Assembly (NCBI GenBank): GCA_026874595.1 | Contig: CM049306.1 | Coordinates: 48,610,019 to 48,674,018, forward strand | DNA: 64,000 nt | Source: Sipunculus nudus | Taxonomy: Eukaryota > Annelida > Sipuncula > Golfingiida > Sipunculidae | Direction: 5' to 3' | Shown: positions 52,191-64,000 of the stretch, one piece after another | Numbering within the stretch: position 1 is the first letter of the stretch | Layout of the letters: each line of letters begins with the position of its first letter | Position numbers and translations under genes: made by a program | Notes under the pieces: generated by a model | Told to the model about the DNA's origin: nothing | What the model saw: the letters and a program-made list of their open reading frames with translations, nothing else | The model's database searches: none

Positions 52191-55100
52191 ACTTTAGATA
52201 GAAGGAGAGATGATGAATGAAAAAAAAAATAATATTCTGGATAAATCCGGATAAACGCATTGATGAGAGACATGTCTCGTGTTTGAAAAAAAAACACAAT
52301 TTGAAGCTCATGGGTGGTTTCTTCATGCGATATCCGTTACAATAGTGTGATAACTGCAGATGCTTTTACGTAGCCTGCGCCTCCTTTGGATCTAAAAGCT
52401 TAGGGGCTCACGCCCCCGAGTCGCCCAACCCCCCCCCCCCCCCACCCACCCTACTCACTCCGAAGCAACGTCATAAGCGATTCTAACGGCATCGGTCACC
52501 TCCTTTACTGCCCAAGATCCACTAATCATACTATACTATGGATTAAATGATTAAGTATTATATAAATCAATCCGTGTCAATAAACCAACCCAGGAGAGGG
52601 TTTTGATTCCGATTCCATCAATACGCGTCAGCGCAGTTGAAAAAAAGCGTCACAAGCAACTCTTCTATGCATTCTATGATATGTCATGAATGTGTTGAAC
52701 TGCACGCATATGCTTAACCTGTCGTGAGAATCGGTCTTAAATCTCGTGCTCGAAATATGTACTGTGTACGCTGTGTTTACGGGTACCGCGTTGAACACCT
52801 TATCGATTATTTACCCACTCAATACGCTTAACCTGTTACAGTGTGAGCACGTAAATGCGCAATACGATATGGGAAAACGGTATTCGATTCGCTTGTAGAG
52901 TCAAAACAAGAGTCAAAACAAGTGTTTTATAGAATTTTTTCATCTACGTTTGGTTGGATGGTTCGTTGCTTTGTAGCTTTGATTGTAAGATTAGAAACTT
53001 TACTCGAAAAGTTACAATGGATTTTGATTGCATTTTGACCATTGGAGGGTTAATACTAGTATTACCCAAGGAAAAATACATCAAATTTTGAGACAGTGTA
53101 ATACAGCTTTCCTAAAATGGTTAATAACCAGTGCAAGATGTTTATCACAACTTTGGTATCAGAAGCTTTTGTACTGCCCGGCAGAGCAGACCTTAGATGT
53201 AACCATTGAGCTGTCCTCTGGTATTTCACGGTCAAAAAACCAGTGTAGCACAAATCTGGCGGAGGTTTACATGTAGCCTTGGACTACCTTTCTAGTTTAT
53301 AATGTAACATTTTGGGATCTTATGTTTCGGCATTATCGGTGAATAGAATCCTAAGTTTTGCATTTATTCCCAAGATCTTCTGGAAATTTTAATATATGGG
53401 TGACTCAGAATAAAAATAAAACATGAAAGTGCCTGCTCACAATGTAAAATTGAATTAGTTTTCTCCGCCCGCCACACACACAGATCTTTTAGCATTATTG
53501 GTGTATTTATTAAAATCAACAAACACTTCGCCCGACTGTCTGAAGAAATGCCCAACATTACCGACTTTGTTGTTATATGCAAAATGTACTTGGCCAACAA
53601 AAACCGTATCAGGGGTGAAGGAATTATTCATGGAAAATAGCTTCATTCAGCAACAGACGTGTCCAATCGAAGAAAACAAAACCAAATTGAAGTAGTCGTC
53701 TGGCGTTTTTCAGAGTTCGCTCTCAATCACCGTGGCGTGCTGTGATCGTGTCCTGTCTCGGACAGATTGCTAGCTGTATTTGCCTGAGATGTTTAATACT
53801 GAATGAAAGGAGACGGATCTTATAGACCGTGACTTTCTAAAAATAAAGTGCCGTGTGCATGACACCAGAGTTCTCTTCGAGGTACTGATCGAAGTTTTGG
53901 CAGATTACAGTTGTTAAGGAAACTGCTTAGCTTTGTAGGTCACAAGAAAACTGTTGGTAAATCAGCGTTATTACGTCTACCATTCATTGTTGTTCCTGTG
54001 TGCTTTCCGCAAACCCATATAGAAAGTCTGACTGGATCAAGTACAACGTCATTAAACCTCCACAACAACAGCGTTCGTTGATTTATCAGCTTTATCATTC
54101 AAACAGTTATGACTTGACTAAAATGAAAATCTACCGAGGGTTTTGGTTACACCGAAGGAATCGCCTATTAAATTCTGAGGCAATCTAGGGCTCAGGATAT
54201 AACAACAACCCCCCCCCACCTTTGAGATTTGTTCCTATGAGCAAAGCTGAATTGTGATCCAAGCATCGAGTTTGTGAACCATGATACCCATTTCTCACGA
54301 GTTGACTGACATATTATTGGCGCTTATACGCAACACACAAAAGCAGAAACCAAGTGTAATATTTCGTATCCCGTGGTCCAGCATGTTTGCAGTGGTATGC
54401 AGTCGCTGAGCGTTCTCTCTCATTTTAATTTTCCATCTCTAACTGAATCGTTCAAATAGACTCAAAACATAAGTAGATTTACATTCAGGACAGAAGTCGG
54501 ACGGTGCATAATTAAAACCACTCATAATTACAGATGTGTTTTACTTCAGTTATGCCCTATACTCTTTCTATTGCTTTGGCAAGTGGATTTGATTAAATCA
54601 ACTAGTCTATTTCTGGAAATGACGTTATCGCTCTGGTTCCGGGGCTACACCTGTTTGCCAATTGAAAACGTATTAAAGTCACACAGGAACTGTCACACTG
54701 TGTGAAAAACACCCTACCAAATGTTAAACTGAATGTAATCTGATTTTGAAAGTATAACAACCACATATAATACAAAGATTGTATATTCTATACATATATT
54801 TTGCCTTAAAGTAAAAGAAATATAATATATGTAACAGAACACGGAACTTATATTAATGCCCATCTAACGATGTACAATAACCAAATTATTAGCATTAAAA
54901 ATCGTAAATGTCATTCATTATCCTATCAAGGTGCTAATGAATATATATTTATATATATTTTATTCCATCTGTTTTACATAGATGGTGAGGTGCCAAACAG
55001 ATGGCACTTGTATGTAGAACACCCGGGCAGCGAGGGCAACTCTGGCCTACTTTGACAGATGGATGTCTGTTAAAGTGGCCTATTCCGATATCCGATGTCT

Positions 55101-55690
55101 ATTTACCAAAGATAATCCCTTGAATCCGTTATATAAAATAGTCGATAAAATGCCGATCAAACAACACATAAACAGATATAATCAATATTGATATAAATGC
55201 AACGACTGTGTTTGCGTACGTTTTTGTAACTATGACGATTTTGATTCATTCAGGGATGCAGTTTTTTATTATCCTATCCGAAAACTGGTCTCACGCCATC
55301 TGGATTTTCGATTTATTCTCGTAATTACCAGAAATCTTGTGTTCTGTGAGCTTAGTGCATGTTATTTAATGGAAAATAAAAGAAATGACCAGATCAGATC
55401 CGCAGAAATATTGCTTTGGAATGTATGCATACTTGGCTGTGAAAACACCCTAAGCACAGAGTAACAAGTATGGCTGATATCTGTCACAATTAAATCAGTA
55501 TCAGTGCTAAAATTTGCCCAGCCGGGTGTCCCGTTTAACAGATATATAACCTAAATCCTTTAGTTTTTACAACATTTATTGATCAGGCATGCTGTAGGGG
55601 CAAGAAAAAGGAATTATGTTATATGATAATGTAATGAGATTATGAATACGTTTGCTTGACCTGAATGTAGAGCTTGTATGCCAGCCTTAA
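52191..55690. other. No gene recognised
   Basis: AT-rich sequence with short open frames only (for example 53028-53276 and 54000-54188), none with a recognisable motif. The only simple-sequence features I note are the poly-C tract at 52429 and a shorter C run near 54211. Confidence 0.5.
52429..52443. repeat. Poly-C tract
   Basis: About 15 C in a row, followed by CCCACCCACCC. Confidence 0.95.
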
Positions 55691-55691
55691 T

Positions 55692-56005
55692 AATATACAT
55701 CTGCAGAATTCCAATCCGGTTTCGGACTATGGGACAGGGCAGTAGAACACGCTTCCCACATTTTATATCCCGGTGTTAACTAGGGGCGGTTATCTGCAAG
55801 GGCCGGTGCACAATCGTCCCCATTGCTGGGTGATACCACCGACGAACCGCAGAAAGCCGAACTCGTTTTGAGTGTAACACGACCGTGGGAGCTTACCCTG
55901 AATTGGGGCCGACCGTGAAAAAGTGCCACAGCCTCGGCTCGGATTCGAACTCATGATCTTCAGGCTATGAGTCCTGTGCTTTACCCGTAGACAAATAATA
56001 TGGTG
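55692..56005 (-). mobile_element. tRNA-derived SINE, copy C
   Basis: The third copy of the family. On the minus strand the head reads CTACGGGTAAAGCACAGGAC (box A region) and later ATGAGTTCGAATCCGAGCC, a close match to the box B consensus GGTTCGAATCC. The body then carries TTTTTCACGGTCGGCCCC, CCAGCAATGGGGACGAT and GGGATATAAAATGTGGG, and ends CCGGATTGGAATTCTGCAG. Copies A and B share these blocks in the same order. Confidence 0.82.
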
Positions 56006-57254
56006 GAATCTTCGTAGAAACTCAGAGGACCCAAAGCAGAGCAGAGGCAATGATTGTCTGGTGCCATATACACACGGATCTTTTTAAAGTCGGAAGTTTA
56101 AATGTCTTCACTTTAAAACCAACCGGGAAAAAATCTACATGATAACATATTACTTTTTTCAACCAAAATAATGATTCTGTTTCGTCAAAGTTTCTTTTAC
56201 AACGAGAAGTCCATACAGCACAGATATTGTGAAGACGACTTTTCTCCCTGTTATCCCTCTTCCCGGAATAAATTAGGTTACTTTGTATAAACGTAAGACA
56301 GATTTCTTAATTAAGCCTAGGAACCTGATTAACCAAACCCCCTGATATAATTTTTCCTGATTTCTGATGTGTTTTAACTAAAGATAATCCCCTGAACCTT
56401 TTATAAAACTCGATTCAATCGCACTAAGGTTTAACGTTCGTTTTGTTTATATCTACGTGTTAATAGTATGTGGGGAACCACAAGAAAAATAATTAAAAAA
56501 CACACATTAAACTAGGACATATACCAGCCAGACAAACGAAGCAGAATTCTGGGGCCTTTTGGAAATAGTGACCTTTCATTTTGCGCACTGATGCAACCAC
56601 CAAACTAAGGTTGCATGGTTTTTCTGTTAGTCAGCATTGCTATGTTTACTATAACAGCTTGGAGATTAAAAAGCTCATAAATCGGTCACAGAGGGCTTAT
56701 AAGAACTTTTCTGTCAAGGAATAACCTAGAGTTCATAATTTTTTACGGAGAGTAAGCCAGAAAAGATGCGAGTTCTTTAGAAAGTGTAAGTGAATTGCTG
56801 GCCTTAAATAACAAAATATGCAACGTTGATCTCAGTCACAAACTAACTGCGATGATTATCACTTCCATTTCATACATTCGATTACAGGTTTTATTTTGCA
56901 TGTTCAGATATACTTATGCTCATAGACGTGACACCCTTCGCGACACTGGCAACGTTTTCTACATGACACAAAAAAGTATTTTTTTCTTTCTCTTTTTCAG
57001 GACCACTCGGCTTGAAGACCCCGGGGTGGGAGCGAAGCCTCGTTATTACAGATCGTTGACTCAGCGAAAGGGAATAATTCACGGGGGGACCCTCGGCATG
57101 ATACGAGGTGTATTTTTAATCACATTAATTCTCGAAAAACTTGCATGTTCGTGACTTCGTTAAATTTTTATTGACCAACTCAGTTTTGGTACGGAGTAGC
57201 GTGTAGACCAAATAAAGCTGGTTTATGGACACACGAAACCTGACTTTGAGTCAA

Positions 57255-57425
57255 TATACGGTAAAACCTTGATATTACGATCACCAACATGACCGTTGTC
57301 GTATTAACGAGGCGGTCGCCTAATTGACGTCTAATGTAAAGAACAAAAAACGAATAGTGACCATGAATAAGTGGTCGTTAAATTGAAGGGCTCGCTTAAC
57401 TGAGGTTGTTTAATTGTAGGCGAGG
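57255..57425. repeat. GTGGTCGTTA-type repeat, possible pogo/Tigger-like end
   Basis: The sequence begins near ACGGTAAAACCTTGATATTA and contains GGCGGTCGCCTAATTGACG, AGTGGTCGTTAAATTGAAG and GAGGTTGTTTAATTGTAG. Terminal words like this are known from pogo/Tigger-type DNA transposons in invertebrates. I cannot delimit both ends, so the family is tentative. Confidence 0.35.
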
Positions 57426-57434
57426 TTTAATTAC

Positions 57435-57437
<3 letters not shown>

Positions 57438-57486
<49 letters not shown>
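57438..57486. repeat. (AT)n microsatellite
   Basis: A pure AT run of about 49 bases. Confidence 0.96.
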
Positions 57487-57490
<4 letters not shown>

Positions 57491-57544
57491 TTTATATATG
57501 AAAAACATCTACAGTTTTATGGTTAGCATAAGAAAGGGTTATAC

Positions 57545-58260
57545 AATTAACTTTGCTTTAAACCTGGTAGCTTTGTATGTGTCCACTTTCTGAAAGGTAC
57601 GTAGAAAAGATACACCAGAAAAGATATGGAATTTAACCAAATGAATAAAATAGGTACCACGCGACCTGTTGGTCATCATTCTCGTGGAATGTGAAAAACT
57701 ATGGAATGGTAATCGTGAAAAAAAATGATCAAAAAACAATATCCTAATCTGCATATTTGATACTTGCAAGGATACTTAGTTACACGCATCTGCATTACCA
57801 ACACAGCGAAGTGTCAAATATAATTTACTGTGCAACCATCAAGAATAGTTTTTGAAGAAATGTATAGTAAACAGTAAAAGTTTATGCATGCCCTCCAGAA
57901 GAAATCAAAAGTAAATACCAGGAGTTTTATCAATGCAACTTTTCACACAGGTATGAGAATAGTATACCCAGAAAAAATATATATGGAATTTAAACAGATG
58001 AAAGTGGCACGGTTTGCACGAGTTAAACATCATCAAAGTGGAATGCGATAAACAGCGAAATGGTAGACCTACTAAATAATCTAGAAAAAAAGAATATCCT
58101 GCTGAATTCATCTGAGATTCATACTTCGCACGCTACCAAGTTACAGGCATGCACAGGAATATAACCATGGAGCATCGTTTCAGTACAGACATCAGGTACT
58201 GTTTCTGAAGGAATTAATAATACATACCTGTAGAAATATGTGTGCCCCGTCTCTGGCTGG
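57545..58260. repeat. Two diverged direct repeats, spacing about 355-361 bases
   Basis: Anchor pairs are ATATGGAATTTAA (57624 and 57981), GTGGAATG (57684 and 58039), AAAGAATATCC-like words (about 57740 and 58090) and GTTACA-GCAT (about 57779 and 58139). The minus-strand open frames over both units are similar (LPFHSFSHSTRMM against LPFRCLSHSTLMM), but both are short and differ widely elsewhere, so coding is not shown. Confidence 0.7.
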
Positions 58261-58560
58261 TACGCCAAAACACTATGAGCGATATTGACGAACCACTGAC
58301 ATAAGGAACACGTAGAAACCATGCCCTTTCACGAAGTGTTCAACCTGTTTCACAGGGTGACCCCCCGCGGACATGGACCATACACGCAGCCTTGTTACAA
58401 AGAAACATGTTCCGTTCCACATAAACAATTTATACTGTTGTACTTCAAGAAGCAAGTGCCAGACTCCATGGATTAACTATAGTAGGCCTAATCCCAAAGT
58501 AGCACTAGTAGCAGTCAGTAGTGTATCGTCAGTTTAAACCACGTCAGAAAAACATGCAGG

Positions 58561-58561
58561 T

Positions 58562-58649
<88 letters not shown>
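58561..58649. repeat. (TG)n-(AG)n compound microsatellite
   Basis: A short TG run passes into about 70 bases of AG repeats interrupted by GACAGACAGA. Confidence 0.97.
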
Positions 58650-58652
<3 letters not shown>

Positions 58653-61430
58653 TACAGAGACTGTTTGACTATTTGAATTTCACTATTTAATATACGCATG
58701 CATACAAATTACAACCATGAGATTTCCACCAAAATATTCGTTAGAGTGGGGTTTTAAAAATCGTTTTGTCGTTATTTTTACGTTATCTCCCTGGAAGTCA
58801 GACCCTCAGGCCCTGACGTTATATTTAAGTTTAAAATATTGGATAATAGAATAAAAGCTAGAGATAGTTGGTAGGGCATTGACAGGGCAAAACTAAAAAT
58901 GATACAACTAGAAATAGGTCGTTTGTTCATTCAAGAGAAACATGTAAACAAGCGTCCCAACAAATGACAGCATTTGGTCAGGGGAACCCATTATTAATAC
59001 TAATGGACATATGTGCACTAGCTAAGCATTAAATGACCGTAAAAATGGTATTATAAAACATACAAATATAATGTCCTACAACTTGGTTACTCACGTTGGG
59101 GCCAAGTTAAAAACAGGTTTTACGTAGATAATTCTCCATGATGATATATTTCATCACGTGTTAGGAAGACGCCCCCATGATATTAAAGTGTCAGATCGGT
59201 TGACCTAAAAAAAGGCTGAAACTATATTGTTGAATGAGATGCATTCACGCAAAATGCTTACCATTTCAAAATGACAAGTGCGTAATATAACCCTGGGAAA
59301 GTTTATTAAATTTGACAAATCACTTCGGAAATCGGTTCCACGGGTTGTGTCAAACCGCACAGGAACCTTCATGAATCAAAATGAAAGATACACTGCCAAC
59401 GTGGGCCCTACCAAACGACAGGTCTTTGGCGCCAAATAAAGCTGCGTTCTCATCAACAACGCACTTGTCACTGTCCCTGTATTGTATCGTGATATTGTGA
59501 CATGTAGGATGAATTCCCGGGAATAATGAATACCATCTTGTCTGGTATCATGCTGCTATCTTTTTAGTAGTTCTCCAACGGGAATTTTTGAATTTTTATT
59601 GAAGCAAATAAGATAAAAAGCTAACAGTTATGTAGTAAAATCACCTCAGGTTTTCTAAAGACTGTAGTGTATTTGAACACAGAGAATGCCAAGCTATAAA
59701 CAAATAAATGCAGTCACTGCTTAAGAGATGCTACCAATCTGTTTTAAATATACATTCACAAATAATAAATAAAAAAATAGTCCCATACTGAAATGATAGT
59801 CCTGCACTTACATTATTACAGTCAATGATAATATCTTGGAACATCACCTGAATTATATCAAGAAAATACTTAAGTAGGATGTGCCCTTAAGTATCATATG
59901 GACAACTTTACACAGACTGTTTCTTCATGGTTAGAGCCGAAAAATGAAAAAAAAGGAACAAAGTTAACATGAAAAGGACCACTCATCATTGTAAAAAAAA
60001 AATGATTAAAAATCCAAGTGCTAAAAGAACATTCCGGAAACTTTCAGGTAGCTAAATTAGTAAATTAATCTAATGTGAGATAAAACCGTCGTGCCAGAAT
60101 GAAAAGTGCATAAACGCCAGGGATTCCATTAGACTCAAACCATCTGCGGCAATGAAATCATGGGGTAGTTTAAACATAATGAAGGTTGAATGGATTGTTT
60201 CTTTGATGCGTCAACCACTTCACACCACTGTATTATCGCCCGTCACTTACAAATGTTGTAGTTACAAGGGAGTAATCGGCCTATTGACACGCTTGTTTCA
60301 TTTTGGATTATTTTACAAACAATACTACTCTGCGACTACCTTTCCTTTATAATCCTAGCTGTTACTAAGTGTATGAAGTATTTACCTTACTGGACTGCAA
60401 GGGGTGTAAACCCGGACCACCGAAACATTCATGTTACCATTGTGACTGATTAAGGGTGATTAAAATGAAATCTTTGGTCTAACTTTCCCTATTTTCTATA
60501 TACATAACATATAAAGAAGGAAGTGATTACATATGTGCAGTTAACTCAGACTTTGATGGAATCAATTAATTACAAAGAACCATTCCATTTAGATACCAGG
60601 TGACCGCGGAGATAATTGCAATTAAACGGAGCAGAAGTTAATGGGCGCGTATCTCCGCTAACGGATTTTTACCATACCAACCCAAGACTACTTGCCCATG
60701 ATCATTAAGTTTTCCTGATCTCAAGACCCAAGGAAAATTTTATATTGTCCGTATGACTAACTCTTTAGATTTAAATAGACTTATTGAGACAGTTGAGAAA
60801 GCTTTCTCCAGTTAAAATACACCTAAAAACAACAAGGATAAGTTTTAATTATTTTAACTAATAAGGATAAGCAAAAATCAATGTTTTGTTTTCCTTCACA
60901 AAAACAAGTGACATGATTTTGTAAATTAATTTGACGTAAGACCATACACCTTTGGCAACATGACATTAAAATCTTGTATTTTTTTACCTTGTACCTTGAA
61001 AATGGGGGGGGGGGATTTATGGTCTTAACTGAAAGGTAAGAACTATGCTACAGTTAAATAAATCTGCGCTCCACGGCTTAAAGTGGTTTCCCTACTAGTA
61101 AGGCCATTCCTGACGACTCTGCTCCCCCCCCCCCCCACCAACACCCTTGGTGATCAATCCGCATGGTGCGCATGCTCGTGGCGCATTGCCTTATTATACG
61201 AATTATGACACCAATCACCACTAGTGTGTAGTCAGACAAATGCATAAAAAGACGGAAGTCACCCCAACTGGATGAATTTGCATTTGAATTTGCAAATGAA
61301 TCGGGTCAAGGTCAACCAAAAAAAAAACAAACAATCAATTACTAAGTAGCATATGTAGATGTATCTACCGAAACAGAAATAAACTGAAATGGCTTTGTTT
61401 TTGCAGGTGTAAATACAATTAAGATTTCCC
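58650..61430. other. No gene recognised; homopolymer G and C tracts
   Basis: AT-rich sequence with a G run at about 61004-61014 and a C run at about 61123-61136. The open frame at 60152-60352 is short and has no motif. Confidence 0.5.
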
Positions 61431-61439
61431 CCGTGATAA

Positions 61440-61975
61440 TCTCATACCAAGAGGGGTAAACATTTGCGCTCTCTCAAATTTTATGGTGATTCCGAAAACA
61501 CACATATCTATAGATGTGACCTTGAAGACCAAGGTGAAGGTCACCTGTTTTCAAACTTCTCAATATGAACTATAATTTGGCTGATTTGACCTTGAAGAAC
61601 CGGCTCTGGGTCACCAGTTTTCGAAATCATCCAAAAACTTAGTTGAAACAAGTCCTGTGTCAAATTTGAGGACAAAATGTGCAAAACTTAAAAAAGACTT
61701 CCTTTGAGAGTCATCGAGAGACGATGGTACTATAAAATAACATATCTCCCCTGGAGGGGGATTTTGGAGAAATAATAACATGAAAATTAGGTAGTATCGC
61801 GCGCTAATCAATTAATGATGCCGGTGTAATATGATCTTTAGATCAAAGGTCAAGGATATAGTATAATGGTGTTTTTACCCCTTTAATTTTACATTATTAT
61901 GGTGAAATGTTTGCAGACAAGGACACGCACACGCGCTCTTCTAATTAAACTGTATGCTCCCCATGGGGTGATTAA
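61440..61975. repeat. Dispersed repeat with GACCTTGA / AAGGTCAC half-sites
   Basis: Contains GTGACCTTGA and, 17 bases on, AAGGTCAC (61517-61551), then TTTGACCTTGAAGAAC and GGGTCACC near 61585-61615. The right end reads CTCTTCTAATTAAACTGTAT and CCCCATGGGGTGATTAAAT. I recall similar blocks from abundant molluscan repeats, but the family name and ends cannot be fixed from a single copy. Confidence 0.4.
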
Positions 61976-64000
61976 ATAAATATTTTGGTGTGGATGATCG
62001 GCGTACTTGTAATAAATCCTGTCTTTCCTAAAGTCCAGTATGCACACATGATTCACCGAATTCCATCAAAACCGTGGGAACGGTACATATTAAGAACAAA
62101 TGTAGACGTGTACCTGCCACAATCTAATTGTGAGTGGAAGATTTTATATCCATTTCAATGCTGAAGATGTATACGGATGCCGGTTCAAGGACCTGGTAAG
62201 TACACCATACCTTGATACTGAACTTGCTTTCATCATTACATCAAAGCAAGACATCGATGTCCTACAGTTATACAAAGTGGGACATAATCTTCCGAGGCCA
62301 CTTTACTAAAGCAACGTCCAGCCTGACCCCCACATTTCAAAGCAATTAACCTTTTCTCTTAAAAGGGGAACCGCCTAAGATATGTCTGTGATAAGGAAGC
62401 TTTTATTGCATCAAGGTGGACCAAGTTTCTAGAACTTCTGCTTGGTGACAGGTGTAGATGGGAATGCCCTATACTCTTTGTTTGTTCTAATAAATGCTTA
62501 GCACTCTGCTATGTTGGCTAAAATGTTAGTATGATGGTGACGAGTATGCTAAATTAAGTGGAAACGTTACTACTGTGGTTGGGAGAGAACATGCTTAGAA
62601 TTATACTTTCGTATAGCAACACGTTCTGACGTAATAAAAGTATTTTTTGCATGTTCTCTTCCAGCCAACACAATGTGTACACCATTATCGTGCAGACACG
62701 CAGGTCACATGATCTACCAAAGACCTCTCTTCGTCAATGCCACGACCGGTTTTTTTTCGGAGAGACAATTTCACCTAATTTCTAGTGATAAATATTGATT
62801 TCTCATTTACTGACTAAACAACCTGTTTAACCGAAATTGGTAACATTTTGTCTGCTTAAGTACACAGACAAACATGGAATTAGATAAGACCCTAAGATTA
62901 ATTTTGGCATCCGGTTATTTGTTCGATCATTCGATACCATGAGAAGAACAACTCATTAATAACTGATCGTCTTCTCTTTACAGACAGAATTGTGACGGTC
63001 TAGACGTGTGTGCGCACACGGATATTTGCGGTATTAAATAACAGGTGATTAGGCGAGTCTAACTCGATTTTGGTTTAATTTTCAGTAACCCTCGCTGGCA
63101 AATACATTTAGACCCTTGAGCAATACAACATGATAATAGCAGACACAACGTTGACATCGTCATTTTAATATAATATATATCCTCATCAGAACCCTCTCAA
63201 GATGACTTTCTTTTAAAGCTAACAAATCTTCTACGACTTTTAGTTATTAAGCCACAGGAACTCGCCTATCTTTTGCGTGAAAGATTCGCTTGAAATTTTA
63301 GGTGAAACAAGCATATCACTGTCACTCTGAATTATAACAAGAAAGCATACAATTGTCTAAAAAAAGATAAGCAAAAATCAATGCCTAAGTGTCTCCGGAA
63401 TTTGGCATTTTACTATATGTGTTGCTTATAGTTTCATGTATGATATTTACAATAGCGAGGCGAGTTACAGCACGAGTCCTCAGTGTTTTATTTTCATGTC
63501 ACCTTATTGAACATTGACGGGATCACAGCGAACCATTTGCTCAAGAAATGCCACTTATATGAGCATATCTCTTTCTCCCTTAACAACTTATATAACTTTC
63601 AACAACTTTCCCTAAACTGAATAATATGTATAAATCGCCTCAAAATTATCACAATCTTGAAAAATTATGATTTTAGGGGAAAATAAGTACTACATGTTAA
63701 ATTTTGAGAAATATAAAAAGGTATAAAAAGTGGTTATTTTAGAAAAATACATAAAAAATATATTTAAAAAATATATAATATTTATGAAAGGAGCAGGACA
63801 GAACTGGAAGGCAAGGATATATATACAGCACCATAAAGCAAAGACCTGACGGCTTGCCAGCATTGTTGTGTACGTTATCTAGAAGTTATATATATTTAAA
63901 ATATATATGTTTTACATGTGTGGCGGAGGCATGTTCTGAAAAATAATTACAGCGAGATCACGTCAGGTACTATAAGATAACGGCAGCTCTCCTGGCGCCA
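61976..64000. other. No gene recognised
   Basis: AT-rich sequence to the window edge with no open frame above 60 codons that shows a motif, and no clear repeat. Confidence 0.5.

Noticed and set aside
55925-56005. True tRNA gene at the box B match
   Set aside because: The acceptor and anticodon stems do not form a full cloverleaf, and the segment is the head of a three-copy SINE.

Overview
The window looks like AT-rich genomic DNA from an invertebrate animal, probably a lophotrochozoan and perhaps a mollusc. The reasons are a spliced neurotransmitter-type GPCR gene with a very long intron, long AT and AG microsatellites, non-LTR retrotransposon relics, tRNA-derived SINE copies and diverged tandem arrays. 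The phylum is inferred from repeat style, not proven. There is no sign of bacterial gene organisation, and almost all open frames of 60 to 130 codons look like chance.

One protein-coding gene is well supported. It lies on the minus strand and spans most of the left two thirds of the window. Coding exon 1 (41135 down to 40881) encodes a glycosylatable N-terminus, TM1 and TM2. Coding exon 2 (4104 down to 3058) encodes TM3 to TM7 and the C-tail. They join in phase 0 across a 36.8-kb intron (40880 to 4105) with GT and AG ends, giving a 433-residue aminergic receptor. It resembles 5-HT2 and D2 receptors but carries H at the DRY aspartate, D at Tyr5.58 and L at Cys6.47, while keeping the amine-binding residues.

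The intron holds a LINE 3' remnant (about 5.98-6.60 kb), a long palindrome (10.7 kb), a 29-bp satellite that decays to the right (14.9-15.96 kb), a tRNA-SINE copy (17.6 kb), a 41-bp minisatellite (24.2 kb), hairpins (12.3 and 32.1 kb), an unexplained 88-codon open frame (36.4 kb) and several microsatellites.

Upstream of the receptor (41.1-64 kb) I see no convincing gene. This part holds two more SINE copies (43.7 and 55.7 kb) and a cluster of three copies of a short element with terminal inverted repeats (46.5-50.3 kb), one of which is split by a dead 5'-truncated LINE. It also holds a tandem array of roughly 150-bp units carrying palindromes that match the oestrogen-response-element consensus (50.6-52.2 kb), a diverged 360-bp duplication (57.5-58.2 kb) and a dispersed repeat with nuclear-receptor-like half-sites (61.4-62.0 kb).
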